Shown here: positions 8,496 to 16,413 of the stretch, piece by piece
How the letters are laid out: each line of letters starts with the position of its first letter
Numbering within the stretch: position 1 is the stretch's first letter
Made by a program: the position numbers and the translations under genes
Assembly (NCBI GenBank): GCA_020629135.1
Contig: JAHDDX010000021.1
Coordinates: 1-38,262, forward strand
Reading direction: 5' to 3'
Length of the DNA stretch: 38,262 nucleotides
DNA from: Hellea sp.
GTDB taxonomy: Bacteria; Pseudomonadota; Alphaproteobacteria; Caulobacterales; Maricaulaceae
Notes under the pieces: generated by a model
Told to the model about the DNA's origin: nothing
Databases searched by the model: none
Seen by the model: only the letters and a program-made list of their open reading frames with translations

Positions 8496-10297
8496 GTGAC
8501 GACAAGAAAAAAGGCGGCTTTTTAAAGAAACTTTTTGGACGCAAATCCAAAGAAGAAAAGCAAGCCGAGGAAGCGGCGGAACGCGCGGCACAACAACAAC
8601 TCGTTGATGATCAAATGGCGGCCAGAATGGCTGCGATTAATGCGGCTGCGCTTAAATCTGCGCGTGAACAAGACGAAATTGCCTCAGGTAAATCTATTGA
8701 TGAAGTCGAAGCTGAGCGGCTTGAGGAGGAAGAGCGCCAAAAGGCCGAAGCCCAGGCGTTAAAAGATGTCGAAACGGCCAAGAAACTGGCGGAAGAAAAA
8801 CGTCTGGCCGAAGAGGCTCATAAAGCCGAGTTAGAGCGTCTTGCGGAAGAAAAACGAATTGCCGAAGAAAAGGCAAAGGCCGAGCGTGCGGCGGCAGAAA
8901 AGGCCGAAAAAGAACGTCTCGCCAAGCTGGAGAAAGAGCGTAAGGAAAAAGAAGCGGCTGAGAAAGCTGCGCGTGAAGCCGCGGAAAAGGCCGAAGCCGA
9001 GGCCAGGCGCAAAGAACAAGAGCGGCTTAAGCGTGAAAAAGAGGAAGCAGCACGCCAAGCCAAAGAGGAAGCCGCGCGCCGCAAGGCTGAAGAAAAGGCC
9101 TTAAAAGAAGCCGCTCGGAAGAAATCCGAAGAAGAAGCGGCGGCCCTTAAGGCCCAGCAAGAGATTGAACGCAAGGCCCGGGAAGAACAGGCGGCGAAAG
9201 AGGCCGCTGAACGTGAAGCCGCGCGTAAACAGGCGGAAGAAGAAGAAGCCGCACGGTTGGCCGAGCTTAAAGCGGTCCAGGAAAAAGCCGCGCTTGAAAA
9301 GCGCATGGCGGCAAAGGAAGCGCAACGCTCGCAAGACAAGCTCGATGAGCTCGCCCCGCGCAAAGGCTTTATGGACCGGATCAGTACCGGTCTTAAAAAA
9401 TCAACCTCGCGTATGTCCGATAGCCTCGCGGCGACCTTTACCAATCGCAAGCTTGATGATGAGGCGATTGAGGACCTGGAAGACATTTTAGTCTCACAGG
9501 ATTTCGGAATCACCATGGCCGCCAAAGTCACGACGCTTCTGGCCAAGGAAAAGTTTGATAAGCACGTTACAGATATGGAAATCAAAATCGCCATGGCGGA
9601 TGTGATTTCCGATATTCTGGGACCGCTTGAAAAACCATTAGTGATTGGCGGTAACAAGCCTGAGATTATGCTATTTGTTGGTGTGAATGGTTCAGGCAAA
9701 ACCACGACCCTGGGTAAAATCGCCAAGCGCTACCGGGATCAGGGCAAGAAAGTTCTGATTGCGGCGGGGGATACCTTCCGCGCAGCTGCCGTGGAGCAGC
9801 TCACGGTATGGGGGGACCGGGCGGACGCGCCGGTTATGTCAGGCGCGCTGGGTGCGGATGCCGCAGGTCTGGTTTTTGATGCAATTCAAAAAGCCAAAGA
9901 TGAAGACTTCGATATTTTAATGATCGATACGGCGGGACGATTACAAAACCGGACTGAGCTTATGGACGAGCTTGAGAAAATCGTACGGGTGATCAAGAAA
10001 CATGACGCAACGGCGCCGCATCATTCGGTACTGGTGCTGGACGCGACGGTCGGTCAGAACGCCCTGTCACAAACCGAAGCTTTCGCCAAAACGGCGGGTG
10101 TCACAGGCCTGATCATGACTAAGCTTGATGGCACGGCCAAAGGCGGTGTGCTTGTGGCTCTATCGGATAAATATAAGCTGCCGATCCATGCCATAGGTAT
10201 CGGCGAGAAAATCAATGACCTTGAGAACTTCTCAGCCCCGGTCTTTGCGGCGGCATTGTCCGGCGTGGCCGATGTATTATCGGACGTCGCGGAATAA
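8492..10297 (+). CDS. ftsY: Signal recognition particle receptor FtsY with a long charged N-terminus
   Basis: FtsY is the SRP receptor GTPase that delivers ribosomes to the SecYEG translocon. The C-terminal NG domain holds the G1 loop GVNGSGKTTT (from residue 397), DTFRAAAVEQL, DTAGR (Asp479) and TKLDGTAKGG. About the first 290 residues are an almost uninterrupted Lys/Glu/Ala/Arg-rich stretch, probably one long coiled coil or single alpha helix, opening with a basic MSDDKKKGGFLKKLFGRKSK segment suited to membrane contact. At 601 residues it is longer than E. coli FtsY (497) and far longer than minimal alphaproteobacterial forms. It starts inside the mtaB stop codon. The G+A-rich codons produce long spurious reading frames on the opposite strand. 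Confidence 0.97.
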   Translation: MSDDKKKGGFLKKLFGRKSKEEKQAEEAAERAAQQQLVDDQMAARMAAINAAALKSAREQDEIASGKSIDEVEAERLEEEERQKAEAQALKDVETAKKLAEEKRLAEEAHKAELERLAEEKRIAEEKAKAERAAAEKAEKERLAKLEKERKEKEAAEKAAREAAEKAEAEARRKEQERLKREKEEAARQAKEEAARRKAEEKALKEAARKKSEEEAAALKAQQEIERKAREEQAAKEAAEREAARKQAEEEEAARLAELKAVQEKAALEKRMAAKEAQRSQDKLDELAPRKGFMDRISTGLKKSTSRMSDSLAATFTNRKLDDEAIEDLEDILVSQDFGITMAAKVTTLLAKEKFDKHVTDMEIKIAMADVISDILGPLEKPLVIGGNKPEIMLFVGVNGSGKTTTLGKIAKRYRDQGKKVLIAAGDTFRAAAVEQLTVWGDRADAPVMSGALGADAAGLVFDAIQKAKDEDFDILMIDTAGRLQNRTELMDELEKIVRVIKKHDATAPHHSVLVLDATVGQNALSQTEAFAKTAGVTGLIMTKLDGTAKGGVLVALSDKYKLPIHAIGIGEKINDLENFSAPVFAAALSGVADVLSDVAE

Positions 10298-10337
10298 GAT
10301 TTAGCGAATTTTAAAACCATTCGCCTAAAAAGAGCGG

Positions 10338-10910
10338 GTGAGCGATGCTGAAGTTAATAATGGATATCAAATCCGAGGGCAGAATCCCCTCTATTTGTGG
10401 TTGGGCGGAGCCGCTGCCTGTTTAATTCCAATGGGTTTCGGTTTGGCGTTTATATGGCCGTTAGCTGATTATCTATGGACAGGGTGCCATGAAATTCAAC
10501 ATCAAGGCCGGGGGTGTAGGAGTTTTCGGCAAAACTCTGACTATTGGTATTTTGAGTTTCCGTTGGCGATGACATTTTTATTGGCGACTCCAATTGTTGC
10601 GGGAATCAGCGCAGAGATCGTACGGGACAGAATACGTGTCAATCCAATGGATTACAAATTTCTCGATAGTGTCCTTATCGGAATTAAGAGTGCTTCAATT
10701 GCCCATTTGATTTGCGCTTTTCTGGCGCCAGTACTATTGGTAATGTTTGGAATTTTCGCAGTGCCTGACGCAATTATGGCGACTTTTGTCTCGGTAATTT
10801 TTCATATACCTTTGTTTTTATTCGTGACGCTGCCCTTAAGTGCGTTGTGCGCCGCGATCTTTCAACTTGTTGCATTGACGTCAATCAAAAACAGCCAAAC
10901 CGCAGTTTAA
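10338..10910 (+). CDS. Hypothetical multi-pass membrane protein
   Basis: I do not recognise this 190-residue protein. It opens with GTG at 10338 (MSDAEVNNGYQI), with only a weak AAAGAG upstream. Four or five hydrophobic segments are visible: about residues 17-40 (LWLGGAAACLIPMGF), 72-92, 118-140, 143-168 and 170-185. A soluble loop with three cysteines (WTGCHEIQHQGRGCRS) follows the first segment and may face the periplasm with a disulfide. It lies 40 bp after ftsY and 100 bp before yciB, two genes often adjacent, so it looks like an insertion into a conserved order. By eye it is less G+C-rich than ftsY. Confidence 0.6.
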   Translation: MSDAEVNNGYQIRGQNPLYLWLGGAAACLIPMGFGLAFIWPLADYLWTGCHEIQHQGRGCRSFRQNSDYWYFEFPLAMTFLLATPIVAGISAEIVRDRIRVNPMDYKFLDSVLIGIKSASIAHLICAFLAPVLLVMFGIFAVPDAIMATFVSVIFHIPLFLFVTLPLSALCAAIFQLVALTSIKNSQTAV

Positions 10911-11010
10911 CAACATGGCCTTGGCCAATTGAATATTAATTCAGGTGTAAAGCAAATTATACCTGCCATTATCCTTGCCTTTGGTGTGATCCTGATGCAC
11001 ATGGCCTGAC

Positions 11011-11610
11011 ATGAGCGAAACGAAATCCCAAACCCAAAAACCCGGCGGCAATAATTTCCTGGTTGATTTTGGACCTGTGGCCATATTTGTGGCGGCCTAT
11101 CATTATCTAAGGCGATCAAATCCGGAGGGAGCCATTTTTACGGCGGCCGGTATTTTTATGATCGCGGCCCTTATTGCGCTGGCTTATTCACGCATCAAGC
11201 ACGGGAAGTTTTCTGGCGTATTACTGCTCACGACAGGAATCATTGTTCTGACAGTGTTGTTGGCCTTGCTATTTAACAATCCGATCTTCTTTTATATGAA
11301 GCCGACCGTTATCAATATTTTGTTTGGTTTGGGCGTAATGGGCGGAATTCTTTTTAAGAAGAACGTGCTCAAAATTATGATGGGTGAGGCGATTGATCTG
11401 GCTGATAAAGCCTGGAACACGCTGGCCATTAGGTGGGGCCTGTTCTTTTTTGCTATGGCGGCCATTAATGAATTTGTCTGGCGAACTCAGACAGAAGACT
11501 TTTGGGTTAATTTCAAACTTTTTGGCTTCTTACCGCTGACTATTTTGTTCACCTTGTCCCAAGTGCCGTTCATCATGAAGCATGGTAAAATCAAAGGTCA
11601 GGACGGGTAG
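11011..11610 (+). CDS. yciB: Inner membrane septation protein YciB/IspZ family
   Basis: This is a 199-residue multi-pass inner membrane protein of the intracellular septation protein A (YciB) family, associated with cell envelope and septum function. Visible signs are the N-terminal FLVDFGPVAIFVAAYHYL, which matches the family opening (DFxPxxxFFxxY), five to six hydrophobic helices, and the late WRTQTEDFWVNFKLFG stretch (family: NE..W...S...WV.FK.FG). The position after ftsY is typical in alphaproteobacteria. The 3' end overlaps the convergent TerB-like gene by 13 bp. Confidence 0.9.
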   Translation: MSETKSQTQKPGGNNFLVDFGPVAIFVAAYHYLRRSNPEGAIFTAAGIFMIAALIALAYSRIKHGKFSGVLLLTTGIIVLTVLLALLFNNPIFFYMKPTVINILFGLGVMGGILFKKNVLKIMMGEAIDLADKAWNTLAIRWGLFFFAMAAINEFVWRTQTEDFWVNFKLFGFLPLTILFTLSQVPFIMKHGKIKGQDG

Positions 11611-11984
11611 GGCAGTTTCCAGCTATAAGCGGCTTGTTTAATGACTGAATGTTCCCGGTTATGATAGTCTTCATCTGCATGGGCAATCCGGGTCATTGCT
11701 CGAATGATGGCTTCTTTATGCTTTAACGATTTAAGGCGAATAATCACTTCTTTCATATTGCGGTCAGCAAATTTTCCGATGAGTTTATTTTTAACCTGCT
11801 CCCGATTGGCTTTGAACCATTCAAAGGCCATGCTTTCGGTGAAAAATATATCAGGGCTGATGGCGTTGTTGAGCTCGTAAACAGCGGTGACAAATGTATC
11901 GACTTCCTCTTTATACACGCGGCGATCGATCAAAATCACCATGGTTAAAAGGGTCAGAATATCTTCCCAATTTTTGGTATTCAT
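11598..11984 (-). CDS. TerB-like helical protein
   Basis: The 128-residue soluble protein is almost wholly helical. It resembles TerB/DUF533-type domains: LTLLTMVILIDRRVYKEEVDTFV at the start and RIAHADEDYHNREHSVIKQAA near the end, where acidic residues (HADEDYHNREH) could bind a metal. In TerB-type domains such an acidic motif follows a hydrophobic helix. I infer a stress-response or membrane-associated accessory role but cannot name a partner. No tellurite-resistance genes accompany it. It is transcribed towards yciB with a 13-bp overlap and away from acnA, with about 219 bp between the two starts. Confidence 0.7.
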   Translation of the reverse strand: MNTKNWEDILTLLTMVILIDRRVYKEEVDTFVTAVYELNNAISPDIFFTESMAFEWFKANREQVKNKLIGKFADRNMKEVIIRLKSLKHKEAIIRAMTRIAHADEDYHNREHSVIKQAAYSWKLPYPS

Positions 11985-12074
11985 AGAGCTCCCTCTCCCA
12001 CGATGAGCGCCCGCTATTTTGTCTTGTTTGAATTACAGTGCCGCAATCTACATAAACTGAAAATGAACAAACCG

Positions 12075-12089
12075 ATTCACAAGGTGAAT
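12075..12089. promoter_or_regulatory. Inverted repeat upstream of acnA, possible operator
   Basis: ATTCAC and GTGAAT flank a 3-bp spacer, about 115 bp before the acnA start in the divergent acnA/terB-like intergenic region. With one mismatch the symmetry extends by two bases on each side. It could bind a dimeric regulator; no specific family can be named. Confidence 0.3.
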
Positions 12090-12134
12090 TGGACGGGGAG
12101 CAAGCTTTAAACGCGCATCATAAGCGCTTTTGAA

Positions 12135-12162
12135 TTGCGACTCTAAAATCGCCTGTTATAAG
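12135..12162 (+). promoter_or_regulatory. Candidate sigma70-type promoter of acnA
   Basis: TTGCGA (12135-12140) and TATAAG (12157-12162) are separated by 16 bp. Transcription would begin near 12169, giving a leader of about 35 nt that ends in the AAGGA ribosome site. Assigned by eye from consensus only. Confidence 0.4.
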
Positions 12163-12203
12163 ACCCCCAAATTCGACGAATATTCCAAGTGGAAGGACGA
12201 AAA

Positions 12204-14882
12204 ATGGCTTCATTAGACAGTTTTAAATGCGAACGAGAAATCACCGTCAGAGGCGGGACCTATACTTATTATGATCTTAAGGAGGCGGAAGCCAATGGAT
12301 TGGCCGGGATTTCTAAGCTGCCACGCTCTTTGAAGGTATTGCTTGAGAACCTGTTGCGTCACGAAGACGGAAAAACTGTAACCAAGGAAGACATCGAGGC
12401 CATTGCCAATTGGCTGAAAACCAAAACCTCAACTCACGAAATCGCCTATCGTCCTGCCCGGGTCCTGATGCAGGACTTTACCGGTGTGCCAGCGGTTGTG
12501 GATCTGGCGGCTATGCGCGACGCCATGAAAAACCTGGGAGAAAGCCCGGACAAAATTAATCCGTTAAACCCTGTACACTTGGTGATCGATCACTCTGTGA
12601 TGGTTGATTATTTCGGCACGCCTCAAGCGTTTAAGAAAAATGTTGAACGCGAATATCAGCGAAATGGGGAGCGCTATGACTTTTTGAAATGGGGACAAGA
12701 AGCTTTTGATAATTTTGCTGTCGTGCCGCCAGGAACCGGAATCTGCCACCAGGTCAATCTGGAGCATTTGGCTCAGACCGTCTGGACTAAAACCGAAAAT
12801 GGAAAAACCTATGCGTTCCCGGACACCCTTGTCGGGACAGATTCACACACAACCATGATTAATGGTCTATCGGTCCTTGGCTGGGGCGTTGGCGGGATTG
12901 AGGCCGAGGCGGCGATGCTCGGACAGCCAATCTCCATGTTGATTCCAGAAGTGGTCGGTTTTGAATTAACGGGCAAATTACCGGAAGGCTCGACCGCGAC
13001 GGATTTAGTCCTGCGAGTCGTTGAGATGTTGCGCCAAAAAGGCGTGGTCGGCAAATTTGTTGAATTTTATGGTGAAGGTCTGGATCATCTCTCCCTTGAA
13101 GACCAGGCAACGATTTCAAATATGGCACCAGAATACGGCGCGACTTGCGGCTTCTTCCCGGTCGATGATGATACATTGCGGTATTTGGATGCGACCGGTC
13201 GTGACAAGCAGCGCATTGAACTCGTCGAAGCCTATGCCAAAGCACAAGGGTTCTGGCGCGACGGATCTGAGGCCGTTTACACAGATACGATCAATCTTGA
13301 TATGGGCACAGTGGTTCCGGCGATTTCTGGTCCGAAACGGCCACAAGACCGGTTCAACCTGTCAGGCGCCAATCGTCACTTCGCCAAAATTTTGCGCGAT
13401 GAATTTGGCAAATCCGCCGCGGATGGAAGTGCTGTCGCTGTAAAGGGCAAAGATTATTCAATCGATCACGGTGACGTCATGATCGCGGCGATCACCTCTT
13501 GTACCAATACCTCCAACCCGTCTGTCATGATGGCGGCGGGCCTTGTGGCGCAAAAAGCCAATGCGCTCGGGCTGACGGTTAAGCCTTGGGTGAAGACATC
13601 GTTGGCGCCAGGATCCCAGGTCGTTGGTGAGTATCTGGAACAATCTAAATTGCAAAAAGAGCTAAACAAGCTCGGCTTTGACGTGGTCGGCTATGGTTGT
13701 ACGACCTGTATTGGTAACTCTGGTCCGCTGGCAACAGAACTGTCTGAAGCGATTGCCGAGGGGGATCTGGTATCTTGTTCGGTCCTGTCGGGTAATCGGA
13801 ACTTTGAAGGCCGGATTGGCCCGGATATTAAAGCTAACTTCCTCGCATCTCCGCCTTTGGTTGTAGCCTATGCCATTGCTGGATCCTTGCATCACGATTT
13901 TGACAATGATCCACTTGGCGTCGACAAAGACGGCAATCCTGTCATGCTTGCGGATATCTGGCCGACTTCCAAAGAAATTGCGGATGTGGTGCGCAAGATT
14001 ATCAACCGCAAAATGTTCACAGAACGCTATGCGGATGTGTTTAAGGGCGACAAACAATGGCGCGATATTCAGGTTGAAGGCGGTGAGACCTATGGTTGGA
14101 ACCCGACATCAACTTATGTGCGCAACCCGCCTTATTTTGACGGCATGACGATTACTCCGGATCCGGTTGAAGACGTCAAAGACGCAAATATTCTGGCGCT
14201 TTTGGGGAACTCCATTACGACCGATCATATTTCGCCAGCTGGTGCGATCAAACATGACGGTCCGGCCGGGGTTTATCTATCTGAGCGACAAGTGCCGAAG
14301 TCAGAATTTAACTCATTTGGATCACGACGCGGAAATCACGAAGTGATGATGCGCGGAACATTTGCCAATATCCGGATTAAAAACCTGATGGCACCTGGTA
14401 CGGAAGGCGGCGTGACAAAGCACATTCCATCCGGCGAAGTTATGAGTATTTTTGACGCCTCTGAAAAATATCTGGCGGAAGACAAAGACCTGGTCGTTTT
14501 TGCTGGATCGCTTTATGGCAATGGCTCCTCCCGCGATTGGGCTGCGAAAGGCACAATCTTATTAGGCGTGAAAGCCGTAATCGCTGAGAGCTTTGAGCGC
14601 ATTCACCGCTCCAATTTGATTGGAATGGGCGTATTGCCATTGGAGTTTCAGGAAGGCGAAAGCTGGCAGAAGCTGGGCCTTAAAGGATCAGAAACCGTCA
14701 ACATTATGGGTATTGAAGGCCTTGAGCCCCGTGGCATGCTGAATGTGGAAGTGAACTTCCCGGATGGCTCTAAAAAGATTGCTACGGTGAAAGTGCGTAT
14801 CGATACCGATAACGAGCATGAATATTACAAGCATGGCGGCATCCTGCAATATGTGCTGCGGAACCTCGCCACGGCGGCTTAA
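12204..14882 (+). CDS. acnA: Aconitate hydratase A
   Basis: AcnA isomerises citrate to isocitrate in the TCA cycle through a 4Fe-4S cluster. The cluster ligands are Cys433 (ITSCTNTSNPS), Cys499 and Cys502 (GCTTCIGNSGP), matching the spacing of E. coli AcnA (435, 501, 504). Substrate and domain motifs include VDHSVM-like IDHSVMVDYFG, GTDSHTTMINGL, and the swivel-domain AGSLYGNGSSRDWAAKG. I chose ATG 12204 (MASLDSFKCE) because GGAAGGA lies just upstream; a GTG at 12189 would add five residues on top of that ribosome site. Length 892 aa is normal. It stands alone between a TerB-like gene and a lipoprotein gene and ends in a strong terminator. Confidence 0.98.
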   Translation: MASLDSFKCEREITVRGGTYTYYDLKEAEANGLAGISKLPRSLKVLLENLLRHEDGKTVTKEDIEAIANWLKTKTSTHEIAYRPARVLMQDFTGVPAVVDLAAMRDAMKNLGESPDKINPLNPVHLVIDHSVMVDYFGTPQAFKKNVEREYQRNGERYDFLKWGQEAFDNFAVVPPGTGICHQVNLEHLAQTVWTKTENGKTYAFPDTLVGTDSHTTMINGLSVLGWGVGGIEAEAAMLGQPISMLIPEVVGFELTGKLPEGSTATDLVLRVVEMLRQKGVVGKFVEFYGEGLDHLSLEDQATISNMAPEYGATCGFFPVDDDTLRYLDATGRDKQRIELVEAYAKAQGFWRDGSEAVYTDTINLDMGTVVPAISGPKRPQDRFNLSGANRHFAKILRDEFGKSAADGSAVAVKGKDYSIDHGDVMIAAITSCTNTSNPSVMMAAGLVAQKANALGLTVKPWVKTSLAPGSQVVGEYLEQSKLQKELNKLGFDVVGYGCTTCIGNSGPLATELSEAIAEGDLVSCSVLSGNRNFEGRIGPDIKANFLASPPLVVAYAIAGSLHHDFDNDPLGVDKDGNPVMLADIWPTSKEIADVVRKIINRKMFTERYADVFKGDKQWRDIQVEGGETYGWNPTSTYVRNPPYFDGMTITPDPVEDVKDANILALLGNSITTDHISPAGAIKHDGPAGVYLSERQVPKSEFNSFGSRRGNHEVMMRGTFANIRIKNLMAPGTEGGVTKHIPSGEVMSIFDASEKYLAEDKDLVVFAGSLYGNGSSRDWAAKGTILLGVKAVIAESFERIHRSNLIGMGVLPLEFQEGESWQKLGLKGSETVNIMGIEGLEPRGMLNVEVNFPDGSKKIATVKVRIDTDNEHEYYKHGGILQYVLRNLATAA

Positions 14883-14908
14883 TCAGCCTGAAATTGTTAA
14901 ATAAAAAG

Positions 14909-14933
14909 AACCGGGCCTCGTGCCCGGTTTTTT
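14909..14933. terminator. Bidirectional rho-independent terminator between acnA and the convergent lipoprotein gene
   Basis: An 8-bp stem (AACCGGGC / GCCCGGTT) with loop CTCGT is followed by a T run on the plus strand and preceded by an A-rich run (14901-14910) that acts as T run on the minus strand. The T run overlaps the TAA of the minus-strand gene (14932-14934), so that gene's stop lies at the edge of the hairpin. Confidence 0.88.
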
Positions 14934-15846
14934 ATTGGCAAACGCCCATTGCCATTTTTTCCAGAGCTTTTTCGACTGGGCCAAGTCCCATTGATTTGCG
15001 ACGTTGATCCAGATTGTCCGGATCTTCAACTGGCGCAAGCGTAAGATTGCCATCACCGGAACATTCCCAAATGGGTTGGGTGCCGTATTTTTGTTTTTGT
15101 CCAGTATTGACCGCTAGCCGGTCCCATAAATAGGCATAGTTGGATTTATCGACGCCGCCGGATTTGAGATATTTTTGCATTCGCGCCAAGACGTCCGCCT
15201 GAAATTCCGGATGGTCATCCGCATGTTGAACCAAGATCCAGGCATGATCGGAAACCACTTTGCCGAAGCGTTTTCGATCAATCCAATCATAATCCTGCAA
15301 CAGCGATTCTATATAGGACTTAGACCTTGCATCGATCCGCGTGGCATGCGCGGTTGCTAGTCGTTGAGCCCAAAAGGCCGGTCCGGTTATATCCTTGGTG
15401 GAAAGACCCATATAGGCCCCTCGGGCAGATTGATCTTCTCGCCAAAGCCGCGTTATTTCTAACTGGATCGAACGAAGGCTTTTGTCCCGAGCTTTTTTAA
15501 ACCCGCCAAGATTAGATAATGTGTTTTGTTGGCCATTTAGGACTGAACGGAACATCTCTGATCCTTCCGACAAGACCTCCTGACATTGTTTGAATGAGCC
15601 TGTGCTATTGGCAATTTCGATTGCCGCCTTTTTCAACAAGGCGTCCGCAAGCTGATCCTCACTATGAGTTCCTGGTGAGGAATTAAGCAGTGCGGTAATT
15701 GACGCCGAAATAGTCTGATCTGATCCCGCCTTTTGACAAATTGCCGAGCCATCAAAAGGCGCAGGGGCGGATAAGGGAGTTTCGGCCTGACTGTCACAGC
15801 CGGCGATCCATAGCGCGCCAAGCAGGATGTGACGGGCTTTGAGCAT
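14932..15846 (-). CDS. Hypothetical lipoprotein, cotranscribed with a MarR-type regulator
   Basis: The 304-residue product has a short lipoprotein signal, ALWIAGC, with the lipidated cysteine at position 17. I chose ATG 15846 rather than the TTG one codon earlier. The mature part is helical with few recognisable motifs; scattered cysteines (AICQKAG, QCQEVL, WECSGDG, GVCQ) could form disulfides in the periplasm. No family is recognised. Its start overlaps the regulator's stop by one base (TGATG), so the two are translationally coupled and this gene should be under the same palindromic operator. The natural inference is that the MarR protein controls this lipoprotein in response to some envelope-related ligand, but nothing in the sequence names it. 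Confidence 0.75.
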   Translation of the reverse strand: MLKARHILLGALWIAGCDSQAETPLSAPAPFDGSAICQKAGSDQTISASITALLNSSPGTHSEDQLADALLKKAAIEIANSTGSFKQCQEVLSEGSEMFRSVLNGQQNTLSNLGGFKKARDKSLRSIQLEITRLWREDQSARGAYMGLSTKDITGPAFWAQRLATAHATRIDARSKSYIESLLQDYDWIDRKRFGKVVSDHAWILVQHADDHPEFQADVLARMQKYLKSGGVDKSNYAYLWDRLAVNTGQKQKYGTQPIWECSGDGNLTLAPVEDPDNLDQRRKSMGLGPVEKALEKMAMGVCQ

Positions 15847-16340
15847 CAAGCGGATTGGCTTTCCGGGAAAGCGCGCGCAAACCGCTCGGGTAATGTTTCT
15901 CGCCGTATGGCCAGGCAGGCTTCAACAATTTTCTGAGATAAATCACAGCCGATTTCCGAAAAAATCTCTCGGTAAATTTCCGCTGTATCTCTCATAAGAC
16001 TATCTAGGATCTGACCTTGCCTCTGCCCATCCTGCGTGAGGTGATATTCCCAGCGTCGACCATCGTGCGGGTCTGGCCTTTTTTCGACCAGCCCGCCTTT
16101 CATTAGCTTTCCAATTCGCAGCGACACAAGTTGATGCGGATGATTGAGGCCGCGGCCAATATCAGCCAGGCTAGCGCCCTCATTGAGCCATATATAATGC
16201 AAAGTTGACGAGACAGTCACCGAAATTGTCAAACCCCGACTAAGATAGACCGAGGCCAATTGATCAGAACTTTGCAGCATCCAGGCTTGGGCATGTTTGC
16301 CTAGATAGGCGGATTGAATATCACGATCAGTTTCAAACAT
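15846..16340 (-). CDS. MarR-type winged-helix transcriptional regulator
   Basis: This is a 164-residue DNA-binding protein. A dimerisation helix region is followed by the winged helix: GASLADIGRGLNHPHQLVSLRIGKL as HTH, GGLVEKRPDPHDGRRWEYHL as wing (compare the MarR pattern R..D.RDGR...V.LT..G), then TQDGQRQGQILDSLMR. Several ATGs are in frame. I chose 16340 (MFETDRDIQ) because a good promoter and the operator lie immediately upstream; ATG 16367 (nine residues more) would place the N-terminus inside the palindrome and upstream of the predicted transcript start. The much longer frame to 16808 runs through the antisense of the repeat lipoprotein gene and is not believable. It is coupled to the lipoprotein gene by TGATG. 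Confidence 0.82.
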   Translation of the reverse strand: MFETDRDIQSAYLGKHAQAWMLQSSDQLASVYLSRGLTISVTVSSTLHYIWLNEGASLADIGRGLNHPHQLVSLRIGKLMKGGLVEKRPDPHDGRRWEYHLTQDGQRQGQILDSLMRDTAEIYREIFSEIGCDLSQKIVEACLAIRRETLPERFARAFPESQSA

Positions 16341-16342
16341 AA

Positions 16343-16364
16343 CAATATATTGCGCAATATATTG
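16343..16364. promoter_or_regulatory. Perfect 22-bp palindrome, probable autoregulatory operator
   Basis: Two copies of the self-complementary 10-mer CAATATATTG are joined by CG, so that each half and the whole are palindromic. It ends two bases before the ATG at 16340 and overlaps the -10 box. MarR proteins usually bind such symmetric sites at their own promoters, so I infer autorepression of the regulator-lipoprotein operon. Confidence 0.7.
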
Positions 16365-16384
16365 CATAAATAAGCAAAATTCAA
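16356..16384 (-). promoter_or_regulatory. Candidate sigma70-type promoter of the marR-lipoprotein operon
   Basis: On the minus strand TTGAAT (16384-16379) is followed after exactly 17 bp by TATATT (16361-16356), which lies inside the right half of the palindrome. Transcription would start near 16349, leaving a leader of only about nine bases before ATG 16340, with no ribosome site. Confidence 0.6.
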
Positions 16385-16413
16385 GCCCTTCAAATTTGAG
16401 GGCTTGTTGGACG

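Noticed and set aside
8818-9726. 302-residue minus-strand frame, very Ser/Ala/Arg-rich
   Set aside because: It is the antisense of the Lys/Glu/Ala-rich part of ftsY; the biased codons there remove stops in the opposite frame. ftsY itself is certain.
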